DNA from: Pseudomonas pudica
GTDB taxonomy: Bacteria > Pseudomonadota > Gammaproteobacteria > Pseudomonadales > Pseudomonadaceae
Direction of reading: 5' to 3'
DNA: 64,000 nt
Assembly (NCBI RefSeq): GCF_015680405.1
Contig: NZ_JADLJS010000007.1
Location: forward strand, 158,059 to 222,058
Shown: positions 48,268-57,810 of the stretch, piece after piece
Position numbering within the stretch: position 1 is the stretch's first letter
Layout of the letters: the number at the start of each line of letters is the position of its first letter
Notes under the pieces: model-generated
The model's database searches: none
What the model was told of the DNA's origin: nothing
What the model saw: only the letters and a program-made list of their open reading frames with translations
Made by a program: the position numbers and the translations under genes

Positions 48268-49464
48268 ATGTCCCTGCCCAGCCTACGCCTCAAAGCCAAT
48301 GCCGACCGCCGCCTGCGCGCCGGCCACCTGTGGGTCTACAGCAACGAAGTCGACGTCAGCGCGACCCCGCTGCAAGGCCTCCAGGCCGGCCAGCAGGCTA
48401 TTCTCGAGGCGGCCAACGGCAAGCCACTGGGTATCGTCGCACTGAGCCCTAACAACCTGATCTGCGCCCGCCTGCTGTCGCGCGACGCCAAATTGCCGCT
48501 GGACAAATCGCTGCTGGTGCATCGCCTGAACGTCGCCCTGTCGCTGCGCCAGCGCCTGTTCGACCAACCGTGCTACCGCCTGGTCTATGGTGACTCCGAC
48601 CTGTTGCCAGGCCTGGTGGTCGACCGCTTCTTCGACATCCTCGTGGTGCAATTGGCTTCGGCAACGATGGAAGCGCACAAGGACGACGTGATTGCAGCCC
48701 TGGTACAGGTGCTCAAGCCAAGCGGCATCCTGTTCAAGAACGACTCCTCCGCGCGTGATGCCGAAGGCCTGCAGCGCTATGTCGAGACCGTCTATGGCGA
48801 AGTACCGGACTGGGTGCCGCTGGAAGAAAACGGCGTCAAGTTCGAAGCCCCGGTACGCGAAGGCCAGAAGACCGGCTGGTTCTACGACCACCGCATGAAC
48901 CGTGCACGCCTGGCGCCGTACGTGAAAGGCAAGCGTGTGCTCGACCTGTTCAGCTACATCGGTGGCTGGGGCGTGCAGGCCGGTGCCTTCGGCGCCAGCG
49001 AAGTATTCTGCGTCGATGCCTCGGGCTTTGCCCTGGACGGCGTGGAGCGTAACGCCGCGCTGAACGGCATCAGCGAGAAGCTGACCTGCATCGAAGGCGA
49101 TGTGTTCGAGGCCCTGCGCGAACTGAAGGCCGCCGAAGAGCGCTTCGACGTGATCATTGCCGACCCACCCGCCTTCATCAAGCGCAAGAAAGACCTGAAG
49201 AACGGCGAAGCGGCCTACCGCCGCCTGAACGAGCAGGCCATGCGCATGCTTACCAAGGACGGCATCCTGGTCAGCGCCTCGTGCTCGATGCACCTGCCTG
49301 AGGACGACCTGCACAACATCCTGCTGACCAGCGCCCGTCACCTGGACCGCAACCTGCAGTTGCTCGAGCGCGGCGGCCAGGGCCCGGACCACCCGGTGCA
49401 CCCGGCTATCGCCGAAACCCGCTACATCAAGAGCATCACCTGCCGGTTGCTGCCAAATAGCTGA
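48268..49464 (+). CDS. rlmI: 23S rRNA (cytosine-1962-C5)-methyltransferase
   Basis: 398 residues: PUA domain at about 1-75 (LRLKANADRRLRAGHLWVYS), an EEHEAD-like central region and the Rossmann methyltransferase domain with VLDLFSYIGGWGVQA and catalytic DPPAFIKRKK plus SCSMHLPEDDL (PC/SC motif). ATG after CCGGAGCGACGTC. Confidence 0.94.
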   Translation: MSLPSLRLKANADRRLRAGHLWVYSNEVDVSATPLQGLQAGQQAILEAANGKPLGIVALSPNNLICARLLSRDAKLPLDKSLLVHRLNVALSLRQRLFDQPCYRLVYGDSDLLPGLVVDRFFDILVVQLASATMEAHKDDVIAALVQVLKPSGILFKNDSSARDAEGLQRYVETVYGEVPDWVPLEENGVKFEAPVREGQKTGWFYDHRMNRARLAPYVKGKRVLDLFSYIGGWGVQAGAFGASEVFCVDASGFALDGVERNAALNGISEKLTCIEGDVFEALRELKAAEERFDVIIADPPAFIKRKKDLKNGEAAYRRLNEQAMRMLTKDGILVSASCSMHLPEDDLHNILLTSARHLDRNLQLLERGGQGPDHPVHPAIAETRYIKSITCRLLPNS

Positions 49465-49475
49465 CCGATGACAGC

Positions 49476-49494
49476 CGGGGGCTTCATGCCCCCG
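49476..49494 (+). terminator. weak terminator after rlmI
   Basis: Stem CGGGGGC/GCCCCCG with a TTCAT loop, 11 nt after the rlmI stop, followed by CTTCAC rather than a clean T-run. Confidence 0.55.
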
Positions 49495-49700
49495 CTTCAC
49501 ATCATATCTGCAATACCTGGGCGCAATCCCGAAATACACCAGCCCCCGCCGCATCGGCAATCCAAATGAAGCAACTCTCGCGGGGGCAAGCCTATCATTT
49601 TTGCCAGTAGCCACCTTTTAAAAATTCGAGTGTACTCCCGTCGCGCAATTGATGCTTATCACCGTTGATGTTTCCTATATCCATCGATAAAGGTGGCGAC

Positions 49701-50765
49701 ATGACTAGCAAGCCATACCCCCGAACACTGCAAGCTGCGAAAATTGAAGGAGCGACCGCCGAGAACTTCGTTCCACTTGAAGCCCTGCGCAAAGGTATCG
49801 ACATTGTCATCCCATGGAGTGATGACTTTAGAGCCGGAGGAACTATCAAATTACACCTGTCGGGTGGAGGCTCAGGCACATTTCACGAATTGGATATTGA
49901 TGAATTTCCCCCGGAGCAGGATCTGCGTGACTATTTCCAACCCGAAGAAATAAGAGACCTCTGGGATAGCAAAGTCGAACTTTACTATTTCGATCAGAAT
50001 TTGAACAGAAGCCCAATTTCCACTTACAGCTTCGCAGCAGAACTCTACCGCCCACGGGTCCCAGGCATCATCGATAACGAAGGATTACCGTGGTCCCAAG
50101 CGGCACAGGGTTTCACAATCAACATCCCTGCTTACGAAGGAGCGTCCGCCGGGGAGCTGATCCGCTTATTCCTGATAGGCCAGCACCCCAATTCAAGCTT
50201 CATCCTTGAAACCGAGGTTATCGAGACAGGTGAGCAGACAGTTTTCTTCATAAATGAAACAATATCCTCGGCACTAAGCGGAGGCATGGTGTATCTGCAT
50301 TACCACGTCATCAACACCACCATAGAAAGAAGCAGTCGCCCACTCTCCTTCATGATGGGAAGCCTAGTAGCAGCCCCCATCGCAAAATACGTCTTGTGGG
50401 CCGGAGGCGATATGCCTTTCGTCTTAAACCCCATTGACGAACCGAAGGGAAAGTATCCTTTCATCACAAATTTCGGCCTCTCGCTGGAAAGAGATGATGA
50501 AGTCTTCTTCCTGGTACTGGACGACAGATCCTGGCAGAATGAAGTCATTGTGCAGAAAATTAGCACTCCCACGCTCTCCGCAGACTTCCTGGCATCCAAA
50601 CCTATTATTGATAACTTTAACAATTCGGTCTTCCTGATCGCGACCTTACTACGTCGCCATGGCAAAGTCCTCGCCTCAAACAGCAACTTGGTGAATTTTC
50701 CAGAAGATTCCACTAAACAGCGTCCGGCAGCTGGACCGCAAGCTGCAATTGCTCAACCGCGTTAG
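49701..50765 (+). CDS. orphan protein with probable tandem Ig-like beta-sandwich modules
   Basis: 354 residues, no signal peptide, no membrane helix. Three similar stretches of roughly 95-105 residues can be laid out (about 20-118, 119-225, 226-340). The middle one has INIPAYEGASAGELIRLFL, FFINETISSALSGG and a Y-V strand followed by SRPLSFMMG; the first has LRKGIDIVIPWSD..GGTIKLHL. The hydrophobic-polar alternation suggests beta strands of an Ig-like fold; I recall orphan Pseudomonas proteins with such modules but cannot name a family. The coding DNA is about 50 percent GC by hand count of 50101-50580, against well over 60 percent in the flanking genes. ATG after AGGTGGCGAC. Function unknown. 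Confidence 0.72.
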   Translation: MTSKPYPRTLQAAKIEGATAENFVPLEALRKGIDIVIPWSDDFRAGGTIKLHLSGGGSGTFHELDIDEFPPEQDLRDYFQPEEIRDLWDSKVELYYFDQNLNRSPISTYSFAAELYRPRVPGIIDNEGLPWSQAAQGFTINIPAYEGASAGELIRLFLIGQHPNSSFILETEVIETGEQTVFFINETISSALSGGMVYLHYHVINTTIERSSRPLSFMMGSLVAAPIAKYVLWAGGDMPFVLNPIDEPKGKYPFITNFGLSLERDDEVFFLVLDDRSWQNEVIVQKISTPTLSADFLASKPIIDNFNNSVFLIATLLRRHGKVLASNSNLVNFPEDSTKQRPAAGPQAAIAQPR

Positions 50766-51087
50766 CCAGGGTCCAGCTCCCGCGAAGATTACCAAGGCTG
50801 ACCGGGGCGGCCTGTGGGCGCTATAGGCCCGCAGGCCGATTAAGCCACCACCAGCTACCGCAAACCACCGTCCAGACACATCTCCATTCCCTCGCCGCGC
50901 CAGCGGTGTAGAATCGGCCTATTCATCGCCAGTCATCCCCGGCGGGTTTATGAGCTCTGCCCAAGCACGCGGCGATCCCGCGCGGTCTTCGGCCCCATCC
51001 GTGCCAGTGGCAACCGGCCTGCGGTACAAAGGACAAGAGAAGCTCACTCCCCTTTTTGTTACCTGATTAAGCCGCCAGGAGTGTTTC
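50766..51087. other. 322-nt spacer upstream of ilvD
   Basis: Contains an 11-bp hairpin GGCCTGTGGGC/GCCCGCAGGCC (50809-50837) that may end transcription of the orphan gene, a TAGAAT box at 50909 as a possible ilvD -10, and a 38-codon reading frame (listed separately). No T-box or classical branched-chain attenuator was recognised. Confidence 0.5.
50950..51066 (+). CDS. possible 38-residue leader ORF before ilvD
   Basis: ATG at 50950, product MSSAQARGDPARSSAPSVPV plus 18 further residues, TGA at 51064, ending 21 nt before ilvD. It is not rich in Ile, Leu or Val codons as a classical leader would be, and only a poor ribosome site (GGCGGG) precedes it. It could be chance in GC-rich DNA. Confidence 0.2.
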   Translation: MSSAQARGDPARSSAPSVPVATGLRYKGQEKLTPLFVT

Positions 51088-52929
51088 ATGCCTGATTATC
51101 GTTCCAAGACTTCCACCCAAGGCCGCAACATGGCCGGCGCCCGCGCCCTTTGGCGCGCCACCGGGATGAAGGACGAAGATTTCAAGAAACCGATCATCGC
51201 CATCGCCAACTCGTTCACCCAGTTCGTCCCGGGCCACGTGCACCTGAAGGACCTGGGCCAGCTGGTCGCCCGCGAAATCGAACGCGCCGGTGGCGTGGCC
51301 AAGGAATTCAACACCATCGCGGTCGATGACGGCATCGCCATGGGCCACGACGGCATGCTGTACTCGCTGCCAAGCCGCGAGATCATCGCCGACGCCGTGG
51401 AGTACATGGTCAACGCCCACTGCGCCGACGCCATCGTGTGCATCTCCAACTGCGACAAGATCACCCCCGGCATGCTGATGGCCGCCCTGCGCCTGAACAT
51501 CCCGGTAATCTTCGTCTCCGGCGGCCCGATGGAAGCCGGCAAGACCAAGCTGGCAAGCCACGGCCTGGACCTGGTCGATGCCATGGTCATTGCCGCAGAC
51601 TCCTCGGCTTCCGACGAAAAAGTCGCCGAATACGAGCGCAGCGCCTGCCCGACCTGCGGTTCGTGCTCCGGCATGTTCACCGCCAACTCGATGAACTGCC
51701 TGACCGAAGCCCTGGGCCTGGCCCTGCCGGGCAACGGTTCGACCCTGGCCACCCACGCCGACCGCGAACAGCTGTTCCTCACCGCCGGCCGCACCATCGT
51801 CGAGCTGTGCAAGCGTTACTACGGCGAGAACGATGAGTCGGTACTGCCGCGCAACATCGCCAACTTCAAGGCGTTCGAGAACGCCATGATGCTCGACATC
51901 GCCATGGGCGGCTCGACCAACACCATCCTGCACCTGCTGGCCGCCGCCCAGGAAGCCGAGGTGGCGTTCGACCTGCGCGATATCGACCGCCTGTCGCGCA
52001 AGGTGCCGCAGCTGTGCAAGGTTGCGCCGAACATCCAGAAATATCACATGGAAGACGTGCACCGTGCCGGCGGCATCTTCAGCATCCTCGGCTCGCTGGC
52101 CCGTGGCGGCCTGCTGCACACCGACCTGCCGACCGTGCACAGCCGCAGCATGGAAGAAGCCATCGCCAAATGGGACATCACCCAGACCGATGACGAAGCT
52201 GTGCACACCTTCTTCAAGGCCGGCCCTGCCGGCATCCCGACCCAGACCGCGTTCAGCCAGTCGACCCGCTGGCCGAGCCTGGACCTGGACCGTGCCGAAG
52301 GTTGCATCCGCAGTGTCGAGCACGCCTATTCGCAGGAAGGCGGCCTGGCCGTGCTGTACGGCAACATCGCGCTGGACGGCTGCGTGGTGAAAACCGCCGG
52401 TGTCGACGAGTCGATCCTGGTGTTCGAAGGCACCGCGAAGATCTTCGAGAGCCAGGACAGCGCCGTACGCGGCATCCTCGCCGACGAAGTGAAGGCCGGC
52501 GACATCGTGATCATCCGCTACGAAGGCCCGAAAGGTGGCCCGGGCATGCAGGAAATGCTGTACCCGACCTCGTATCTGAAGTCCAAGGGCCTGGGCAAGG
52601 CTTGCGCCCTGCTCACCGACGGTCGCTTCTCGGGCGGCACCTCGGGCCTGTCGATCGGCCACGCCTCGCCGGAAGCCGCCGCTGGCGGCGCTATCGGCCT
52701 GGTGCGCGACGGCGATAAAGTGCTGATCGACATCCCGAATCGTTCGATCAACCTGCAGGTCAGCGATGAAGAGCTGGCTGAGCGCCGTATCGAGCAGGAC
52801 AAGAAGGGCTGGAAACCGGCTGAAGTACGCCCACGCAAGGTGACCACCGCGCTGAAGGCCTATGCTTTGCTGGCGACCAGTGCCGACAAGGGCGCGGTGC
52901 GTAACAAGGCGATGCTGGAAGGGCTGTAA
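51088..52929 (+). CDS. ilvD: dihydroxy-acid dehydratase
   Basis: Third common step of valine, isoleucine and leucine synthesis; iron-sulfur enzyme. 613 residues; cluster cysteines in [12 protein letters not shown] and [18 protein letters not shown], and the C-terminal [16 protein letters not shown] loop. ATG follows CAGGAGTGTTTC. Followed by a strong terminator. Confidence 0.98.
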   Translation: MPDYRSKTSTQGRNMAGARALWRATGMKDEDFKKPIIAIANSFTQFVPGHVHLKDLGQLVAREIERAGGVAKEFNTIAVDDGIAMGHDGMLYSLPSREIIADAVEYMVNAHCADAIVCISNCDKITPGMLMAALRLNIPVIFVSGGPMEAGKTKLASHGLDLVDAMVIAADSSASDEKVAEYERSACPTCGSCSGMFTANSMNCLTEALGLALPGNGSTLATHADREQLFLTAGRTIVELCKRYYGENDESVLPRNIANFKAFENAMMLDIAMGGSTNTILHLLAAAQEAEVAFDLRDIDRLSRKVPQLCKVAPNIQKYHMEDVHRAGGIFSILGSLARGGLLHTDLPTVHSRSMEEAIAKWDITQTDDEAVHTFFKAGPAGIPTQTAFSQSTRWPSLDLDRAEGCIRSVEHAYSQEGGLAVLYGNIALDGCVVKTAGVDESILVFEGTAKIFESQDSAVRGILADEVKAGDIVIIRYEGPKGGPGMQEMLYPTSYLKSKGLGKACALLTDGRFSGGTSGLSIGHASPEAAAGGAIGLVRDGDKVLIDIPNRSINLQVSDEELAERRIEQDKKGWKPAEVRPRKVTTALKAYALLATSADKGAVRNKAMLEGL

Positions 52930-52951
52930 GGCTCTGACGGTATGAATGAAG

Positions 52952-52979
52952 AACCGGCGCCCTGGGCGCCGGTTTTTTT
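52952..52979 (+). terminator. ilvD terminator
   Basis: ACCGGCGCC / GGCGCCGGT stem with a very short loop and a run of seven T, 22 nt after the stop. Confidence 0.93.
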
Positions 52980-53004
52980 ATACCTGTGATTTGTGTGCTG
53001 CTCG

Positions 53005-53106
53005 TACTGGCCCTATCGCCGGCAAGCCAGCTCCCACAGAGACCACACAGTTCTGAAGGCCTGTGTGTTCCCTGTGGGAGCTGGCTTGCCGGCGATAGGG
53101 CCAGTA
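53005..53106. repeat. REP pair, GCCGGCAAGC type, perfect 35-bp arms
   Basis: Left arm 53005-53039 and right arm 53072-53106 are perfect reverse complements over 35 bp (left starts TACTGGCCCTATCGCCGGCA, right ends ..GGCGATAGGGCCAGTA). The 32-nt spacer is CACAG/CTGTG rich. Between convergent ilvD and the phosphatase gene. Confidence 0.92.
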
Positions 53107-53121
53107 CAGGCGAAACACCAA

Positions 53122-54177
53122 CTACTGAATCTGCTCCGGCGTCACGATCACCCAGTTCTTGTCTGCCGTCACCGGCAACCCTTCCTTGGCCTGCGCCGCG
53201 GCATTCCTGGCAATCATCCCGTTCATCTGGTCCATGTACTTGGCCTTGCGGTTTATCCACAAGTGGATGCCACCTTTGCCCACGTCTACCCCATGGAACT
53301 GCATGTAGCCATCACTGGTCGGCGTATCGCCCCCCACCAGCACCGGTTTCTTCCACTCATCGATATAGGTCAGGATCGCCGCCTGCTTGCCTGCCATCCA
53401 GGTGGCCGGGGTCCACAGGTACGGGGTCAGCTCCAGCCCCACGTTGGCCTTGGCATCATAGTGCCCGGCGCTGATCTGCTTGCGCGCCGTGGTCAACTGG
53501 CCGCTGGCGCGGTCCTTCAGCAGCAAGCTCACGCCAATCACATTCTGCGGCTTCACGTTGTAGCCGTACTTGGGGTCCGACGCGACCATGCGCACCAGCT
53601 CCTCGGAAGCAGCGGAAACCACATAGACCTCGATACCGTTCTCCATCAGCTTGTTGTACAGCTCGGCCTGGCCCTTGAAGACCTTGGGCGGCTGTACCTC
53701 GATGGCCTTTACCTGGTCCCCTTCGTAATAAGTGGCCGGGATCGGTTTTCCGGAGGCCATCAGCTCATCCACCTGCACCTTCAGCTCCTGCAGGGTAAAG
53801 CCGGAGAACACCTGGGCCACCCACGGGTAGCAGACCATGTCGTCCACTTCGCACAGCCGGTAGTAGTAGCTGAACAGGCTTTCCTTGTGCTCGGCGGTGT
53901 CCTTGAACGGCATCAGCTTCAACGAGGGGTCGAGCTTGTCGCGGTTCAGCAGGCCCTTGTTTTCCATGAACGGCAGCAAGGCCTCTTCAAGGTCGTAGCG
54001 GTAGCTGGTGTTGTCCATGTCGAACACCGCGTAGTTACCCTTGTTGGCATTGGCGGCAATCATGCTGTCGAGCTGCCTGGCCGCCTCGGCGGGCCAGTGC
54101 TTGAGCTCGGTGGCGAAGGTTTCGATACTGAACAACAGGGACAGGCCGATGGCGATGGCTCTCGGAGCGAACTTCAT
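53122..54177 (-). CDS. pchP: phosphorylcholine phosphatase, HAD superfamily
   Basis: Periplasmic phosphatase that releases choline from phosphorylcholine. 351 residues with a signal peptide ([16 protein letters not shown], cleavage after TFA). HAD motif I is [11 protein letters not shown] with Asp53 and Asp55, motif II Ser in [11 protein letters not shown], motif [14 protein letters not shown]. The DMDNT form matches P. aeruginosa PchP. No choline-responsive site was identified. Confidence 0.88.
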   Translation of the reverse strand: MKFAPRAIAIGLSLLFSIETFATELKHWPAEAARQLDSMIAANANKGNYAVFDMDNTSYRYDLEEALLPFMENKGLLNRDKLDPSLKLMPFKDTAEHKESLFSYYYRLCEVDDMVCYPWVAQVFSGFTLQELKVQVDELMASGKPIPATYYEGDQVKAIEVQPPKVFKGQAELYNKLMENGIEVYVVSAASEELVRMVASDPKYGYNVKPQNVIGVSLLLKDRASGQLTTARKQISAGHYDAKANVGLELTPYLWTPATWMAGKQAAILTYIDEWKKPVLVGGDTPTSDGYMQFHGVDVGKGGIHLWINRKAKYMDQMNGMIARNAAAQAKEGLPVTADKNWVIVTPEQIQ

Positions 54178-54421
54178 GTACGAATCTCCTGAAATGACCC
54201 AGAAACGCTAGTGCAACAATCCCCGCCGGCAGCCCTTGATAACGACCTCAACGCAGCTGCAAACGCCGTGTTCATTGCAATCCGCGACACGCCGTTATTC
54301 CATAAACGACTATGCACATTCCATTTGGGTATAAATTCGTTTGTTTTCAGCCTGTTAGCATTTCCGTTCGCAATCGCTCACAGAGGCGATGCCAATTCTG
54401 CTTTTTTCTGCTGGAGCTTCA
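54178..54421. other. AT-richer divergent regulatory spacer
   Basis: 244 nt between the divergent phosphatase and symporter genes. It contains a GGTATAAATT box near 54330 that could serve as -10 for the symporter gene and several T/A-rich runs. A CysB site would fit the cystine function but none could be called with confidence. Confidence 0.4.
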
Positions 54422-55813
54422 ATGAACCTGCCACTGTCCCTTAACTTGCTGGCGTTCCTGGCCCTGTTGCTGGGCCTGGCACAAACCCGCCGCACCGACT
54501 GGAGCCTGGCCAGAAAAGTATTGCTGGGCCTGGTGCTGGGCGTGGTGTTCGGCCTGATACTGCATACCATCTATGGTGCTGGCCACCCTGTGCTCAAGGC
54601 CACCATCGCCTGGCTCGACCTGGTCGGCAACGGCTACGTCGGCCTGCTGCAGATGATCGTCATGCCGCTGATCTTCGCCTCGATCCTCAGTGCCGTGGCG
54701 CGCCTGCACAATGCCTCGTCGCTGGGCCGCATCAGCGTGCTGAGCATTGGTACCCTGCTGCTGACCACCGCCATCGCCGCGTTGATCGGCATCGTCCTGA
54801 CCAACCTGTTCGGCCTGAGCGCCGAAGGCCTGGTGGCCGGCGCGCAGGAAAGCGCGCGCATGCAGGTTATCCACAGCGACTACGCCGGCAAGGTCGCCGA
54901 CCTCAACATCCCGCAACTGCTGCTGTCGTTCATCCCCAGCAACCCGGTAGGTGACCTGGCACGGGCCAAGCCGACCTCGATCATCAGCGTGGTTATCTTT
55001 GCCGTCTTCCTCGGCCTGGCCGCGCTGCAGCTGATCAAGGACGATGCCGAGAAAGGCGAACGCGCGCTGTCGGCCATCGACACCCTGCAGGCCTGGGTGA
55101 TGCGCCTGGTGCGGGTGGTGATGAAGCTGACCCCGTATGGCGTAATGGCGCTGATGACCAAGGTGGTGGCCAGCTCGAACATGGAAGACATCCTCAAGCT
55201 GGGCAGCTTCGTGGTGGTGTCGTACCTGGGCCTGGCGCTGATGTTCGTGGTGCACGGCATTATCCTGGCCGCCACCGGCGTGAGCCCGCTGCGCTTCTTC
55301 CGCAAGGTGTGGCCGGTGCTGACCTTCGCCTTCACCAGCCGCTCCAGTGCCGCCAGCATTCCGCTTAACATCGAAGCGCAAACCCGCCGCCTGGGCGTAC
55401 CGCAGTCGATTGCCAGCTTCAGCGCATCGTTCGGTACCACCATTGGCCAGAACGGCTGCGCCGGCCTCTATCCCGCCATGTTGGCGGTGATGGTGGCGCC
55501 GGCGGTGGGCATCGATACCTTCGACCCGCTGTGGATCGCGACCCTGGTGGCCATCGTCACCTTGAGTTCGGCAGGTGTTGCCGGCGTAGGTGGCGGTGCG
55601 ACTTTCGCCGCGCTGATCGTGCTGCCGGCCATGGGCTTGCCGGTGGAGCTGGTGGCGTTGCTGATTTCGGTGGAGCCGCTGATCGACATGGGCCGCACGG
55701 CGTTGAACGTGAACGGTTCGATGACCGCAGGGGTGGTGACCAGCCAATTGCTGAAAGAGACCGACAAGGATGTGCTGGCTGGCGATGAACATGCCGAGCT
55801 GAGCCATTCCTGA
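54422..55813 (+). CDS. tcyP: L-cystine symporter, TcyP/YdjN type (DAACS family)
   Basis: Sodium or proton dicarboxylate/amino-acid:cation symporter fold. 463 residues with about eight helices and two re-entrant loops; [20 protein letters not shown] is the serine-rich HP1 region, [18 protein letters not shown] helix 7 and [18 protein letters not shown]2. The N-terminal periplasmic-loop pattern and NGC sequence point to TcyP rather than GltP or DctA. ATG after GGAGCTTCA. Substrate is inferred from family. Confidence 0.84.
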   Translation: MNLPLSLNLLAFLALLLGLAQTRRTDWSLARKVLLGLVLGVVFGLILHTIYGAGHPVLKATIAWLDLVGNGYVGLLQMIVMPLIFASILSAVARLHNASSLGRISVLSIGTLLLTTAIAALIGIVLTNLFGLSAEGLVAGAQESARMQVIHSDYAGKVADLNIPQLLLSFIPSNPVGDLARAKPTSIISVVIFAVFLGLAALQLIKDDAEKGERALSAIDTLQAWVMRLVRVVMKLTPYGVMALMTKVVASSNMEDILKLGSFVVVSYLGLALMFVVHGIILAATGVSPLRFFRKVWPVLTFAFTSRSSAASIPLNIEAQTRRLGVPQSIASFSASFGTTIGQNGCAGLYPAMLAVMVAPAVGIDTFDPLWIATLVAIVTLSSAGVAGVGGGATFAALIVLPAMGLPVELVALLISVEPLIDMGRTALNVNGSMTAGVVTSQLLKETDKDVLAGDEHAELSHS

Positions 55814-55815
55814 CG

Positions 55816-55848
55816 GATTGCCGGGGCTGCCTTGCAGCCCCGGCAATC
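55816..55848. terminator. perfect 15-bp inverted repeat between convergent genes
   Basis: GATTGCCGGGGCTGC, CTT loop, GCAGCCCCGGCAATC. It starts 2 nt after the symporter stop and ends at the base before the folA stop codon, so it must serve both directions. T-runs are weak (CTCAAACC). Confidence 0.75.
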
Positions 55849-56364
55849 TCAAACCTTGTCCCAGACCTCGAAATGATACCCAGGCTTGCCTTCCTCAGCC
55901 TGCGCCTCGCTCGACACCAGTTTCCACTGCCCCCGATCAAACTCAGGGAACCAGGCATCCCCCTCCGGCGACAACTCGACCCGCGTCAGGTACATGCGGC
56001 TGATCAGCCCTTTCTCCAGCGCCTGCGCATACAGCTGGGCCCCGCCAATCAGCATCAGCTCATCGACACCGGTCTCGCGCGCCCACTGCTCGGCCCGCAC
56101 CAGCGCCTCTTCCAGCGAGCCAAACACCTCGGCCCCCGCCAGTTCCAGCCCTGCCTGCCGGCTGACGACGATATTCAACCGCCCGGGCAATGGCCTGCCC
56201 AGCGAGTCCCAGGTCTTGCGCCCCATGATGATCGGCTTGCCCAGGGTAGTGGCCTTGAAGTACTTGAAGTCCCCCGGCAAATGCCAGGGCATGGAGTTGT
56301 CGATGCCGATCACGCGGTTCTCGGCGTGAGCCGCGATCAGGCTGAGGGGGAGTGATGTATTCAT
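55849..56364 (-). CDS. folA: dihydrofolate reductase
   Basis: Reduces dihydrofolate with NADPH. 171 residues; VIGIDNSMPWHLPGDFKYFK gives the Met20-type loop and acidic Asp, GRKTWDSLGRPLPGR the cofactor site, LMLIGGAQLY the GG loop. Normal length. Target of trimethoprim; no resistance change can be inferred from sequence alone. Confidence 0.97.
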   Translation of the reverse strand: MNTSLPLSLIAAHAENRVIGIDNSMPWHLPGDFKYFKATTLGKPIIMGRKTWDSLGRPLPGRLNIVVSRQAGLELAGAEVFGSLEEALVRAEQWARETGVDELMLIGGAQLYAQALEKGLISRMYLTRVELSPEGDAWFPEFDRGQWKLVSSEAQAEEGKPGYHFEVWDKV

Positions 56365-56418
56365 GCCAGCGAGGATAGCACCGGGCGTGTGGGTTATGCT
56401 TCTGCCCTGACCTGTGCA

Positions 56419-57810
56419 ATGGAAGACCTTGTGACCGCACCGACTTCACTGGACAAGCGCTGGCTCACCGAAGCGGTACGCCTGCGCGAGGAACATGCCG
56501 GCCCCCTGGAGGACCAGGAGGCCAACCGCCGCGCCCGCCAGGCAGGCGGTGACCTGGCGGCCCGCATCGAAACCCGCGCCCTGTTCCTGGCCGAACGCGA
56601 CGGCATCACCACCGCCCTGGGCCACTGGAAACAGGGCGCACGCCTGGCGCTGCTGGCCTTGCTGGTGCTGGCCGTGCTCAGCGGATCGGGGTTGGGGCTG
56701 GCCGCCCTGGGCGATGGGCAGCGCCCGGTTAACGTGTTCTGGGCCCTGGGCAGCCTGCTCGGGTTGAACCTGTTGATGCTACTGGGCTGGGCCATCGGCT
56801 TTGCCCTGAGCGGTGAGCACGGCGCAGGGCTGGGCCGCCTTTGGCTGTGGCTGAGCGAACGCTTTGCCCGTGACGCCAAGGCCGCGCACCTGGCACCGGC
56901 GCTGCTGGTGCTGCTGCAACGCCAGCGCCTGAACCGCTGGCTGCTCGGCCTGCTGGTACATGGCCTGTGGCTGCTGGCGATGGTCACCGCACTGGGCATG
57001 CTGCTGGCCTTGCTGGCGACCCGGCGCTATGGCTTTGTCTGGGAGACCACCCTGCTCGCCGCCGACCCGTTCATCCACCTGACCCAAGCCTTGGGCGCGC
57101 TGCCTTCGTTGCTGGGTTTCACAGTACCCGACGAGGCCATGATCCGCGCCAGCGGCGACAGCCAGCCGGCCCTGGACCTGGCGCGCCAGGCCTGGGCCAG
57201 CTGGCTGCTTGGCGTGGTGCTGGTGTACGGCCTGCTGCCGCGCCTGCTGTTGGCCGGGCTGTGCCTGTGGCGCTGGCGCCAAGGCCGACAACGCCTGGCG
57301 CTGGACCTCAGCCTGCCCGGCTACGCGCAGCTGCGTGAAGCGCTGATGCCACGCAGCGAACGCATAGGTGTCCAGGATGCCGCGCCCGAAGCCTTGCCGC
57401 AGTTTGCCGCTGGCCAGCTGGAAAGCGGCAGCAGCGGTGCCCTGCTGGTCGGCCTGGAGCTGGACGACCAGCACCCCTGGCCGCCCGCCCTGCCGAAAAG
57501 CGTGACCAGTGCCGGCGTGCTCGACAGCCGCGAATCGCGCAACCACCTGCTCGAACAGCTCAGTCGCTTCCCGCCGGCACGCCTGGCCATCGCTTGCGAC
57601 CCGCGCCGTTCGCCCGACCGCGGCAGCCTGGCGCTGCTCGCCGAGCTGGCACGCAATGCCGGTGCCACCCGTGTCTGGCTACTGCAGGCAGCACCGGGCG
57701 AGGCCCTGGACGCCCAGCGCCTGGGCGACTGGCACGAAGCCCTCGACCGCCTTGGCCTGGCGCATGCCGATACCTCGCCGCTGACCTGGCTGGAGCATGG
57801 CCATGACTGA
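56419..57810 (+). CDS. DUF2868 membrane protein
   Basis: 463 residues with four to five helices (about 75-98, 108-128, 180-205, 255-285) and a large cytoplasmic C-terminal domain. Start is uncertain: ATG 56419 has no ribosome site, GTG 56431 has GGAAG upstream and may be the true one. It overlaps the DUF3482 GTPase gene by 8 nt. The pair is widespread in gammaproteobacteria, function unknown. Confidence 0.83.
   Translation: MEDLVTAPTSLDKRWLTEAVRLREEHAGPLEDQEANRRARQAGGDLAARIETRALFLAERDGITTALGHWKQGARLALLALLVLAVLSGSGLGLAALGDGQRPVNVFWALGSLLGLNLLMLLGWAIGFALSGEHGAGLGRLWLWLSERFARDAKAAHLAPALLVLLQRQRLNRWLLGLLVHGLWLLAMVTALGMLLALLATRRYGFVWETTLLAADPFIHLTQALGALPSLLGFTVPDEAMIRASGDSQPALDLARQAWASWLLGVVLVYGLLPRLLLAGLCLWRWRQGRQRLALDLSLPGYAQLREALMPRSERIGVQDAAPEALPQFAAGQLESGSSGALLVGLELDDQHPWPPALPKSVTSAGVLDSRESRNHLLEQLSRFPPARLAIACDPRRSPDRGSLALLAELARNAGATRVWLLQAAPGEALDAQRLGDWHEALDRLGLAHADTSPLTWLEHGHD

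Noticed and set aside
54211..54444. Small plus-strand frame of 77 codons upstream of the symporter gene
   Set aside because: Overlaps the symporter start, no ribosome site, lies in an AT-rich regulatory spacer.
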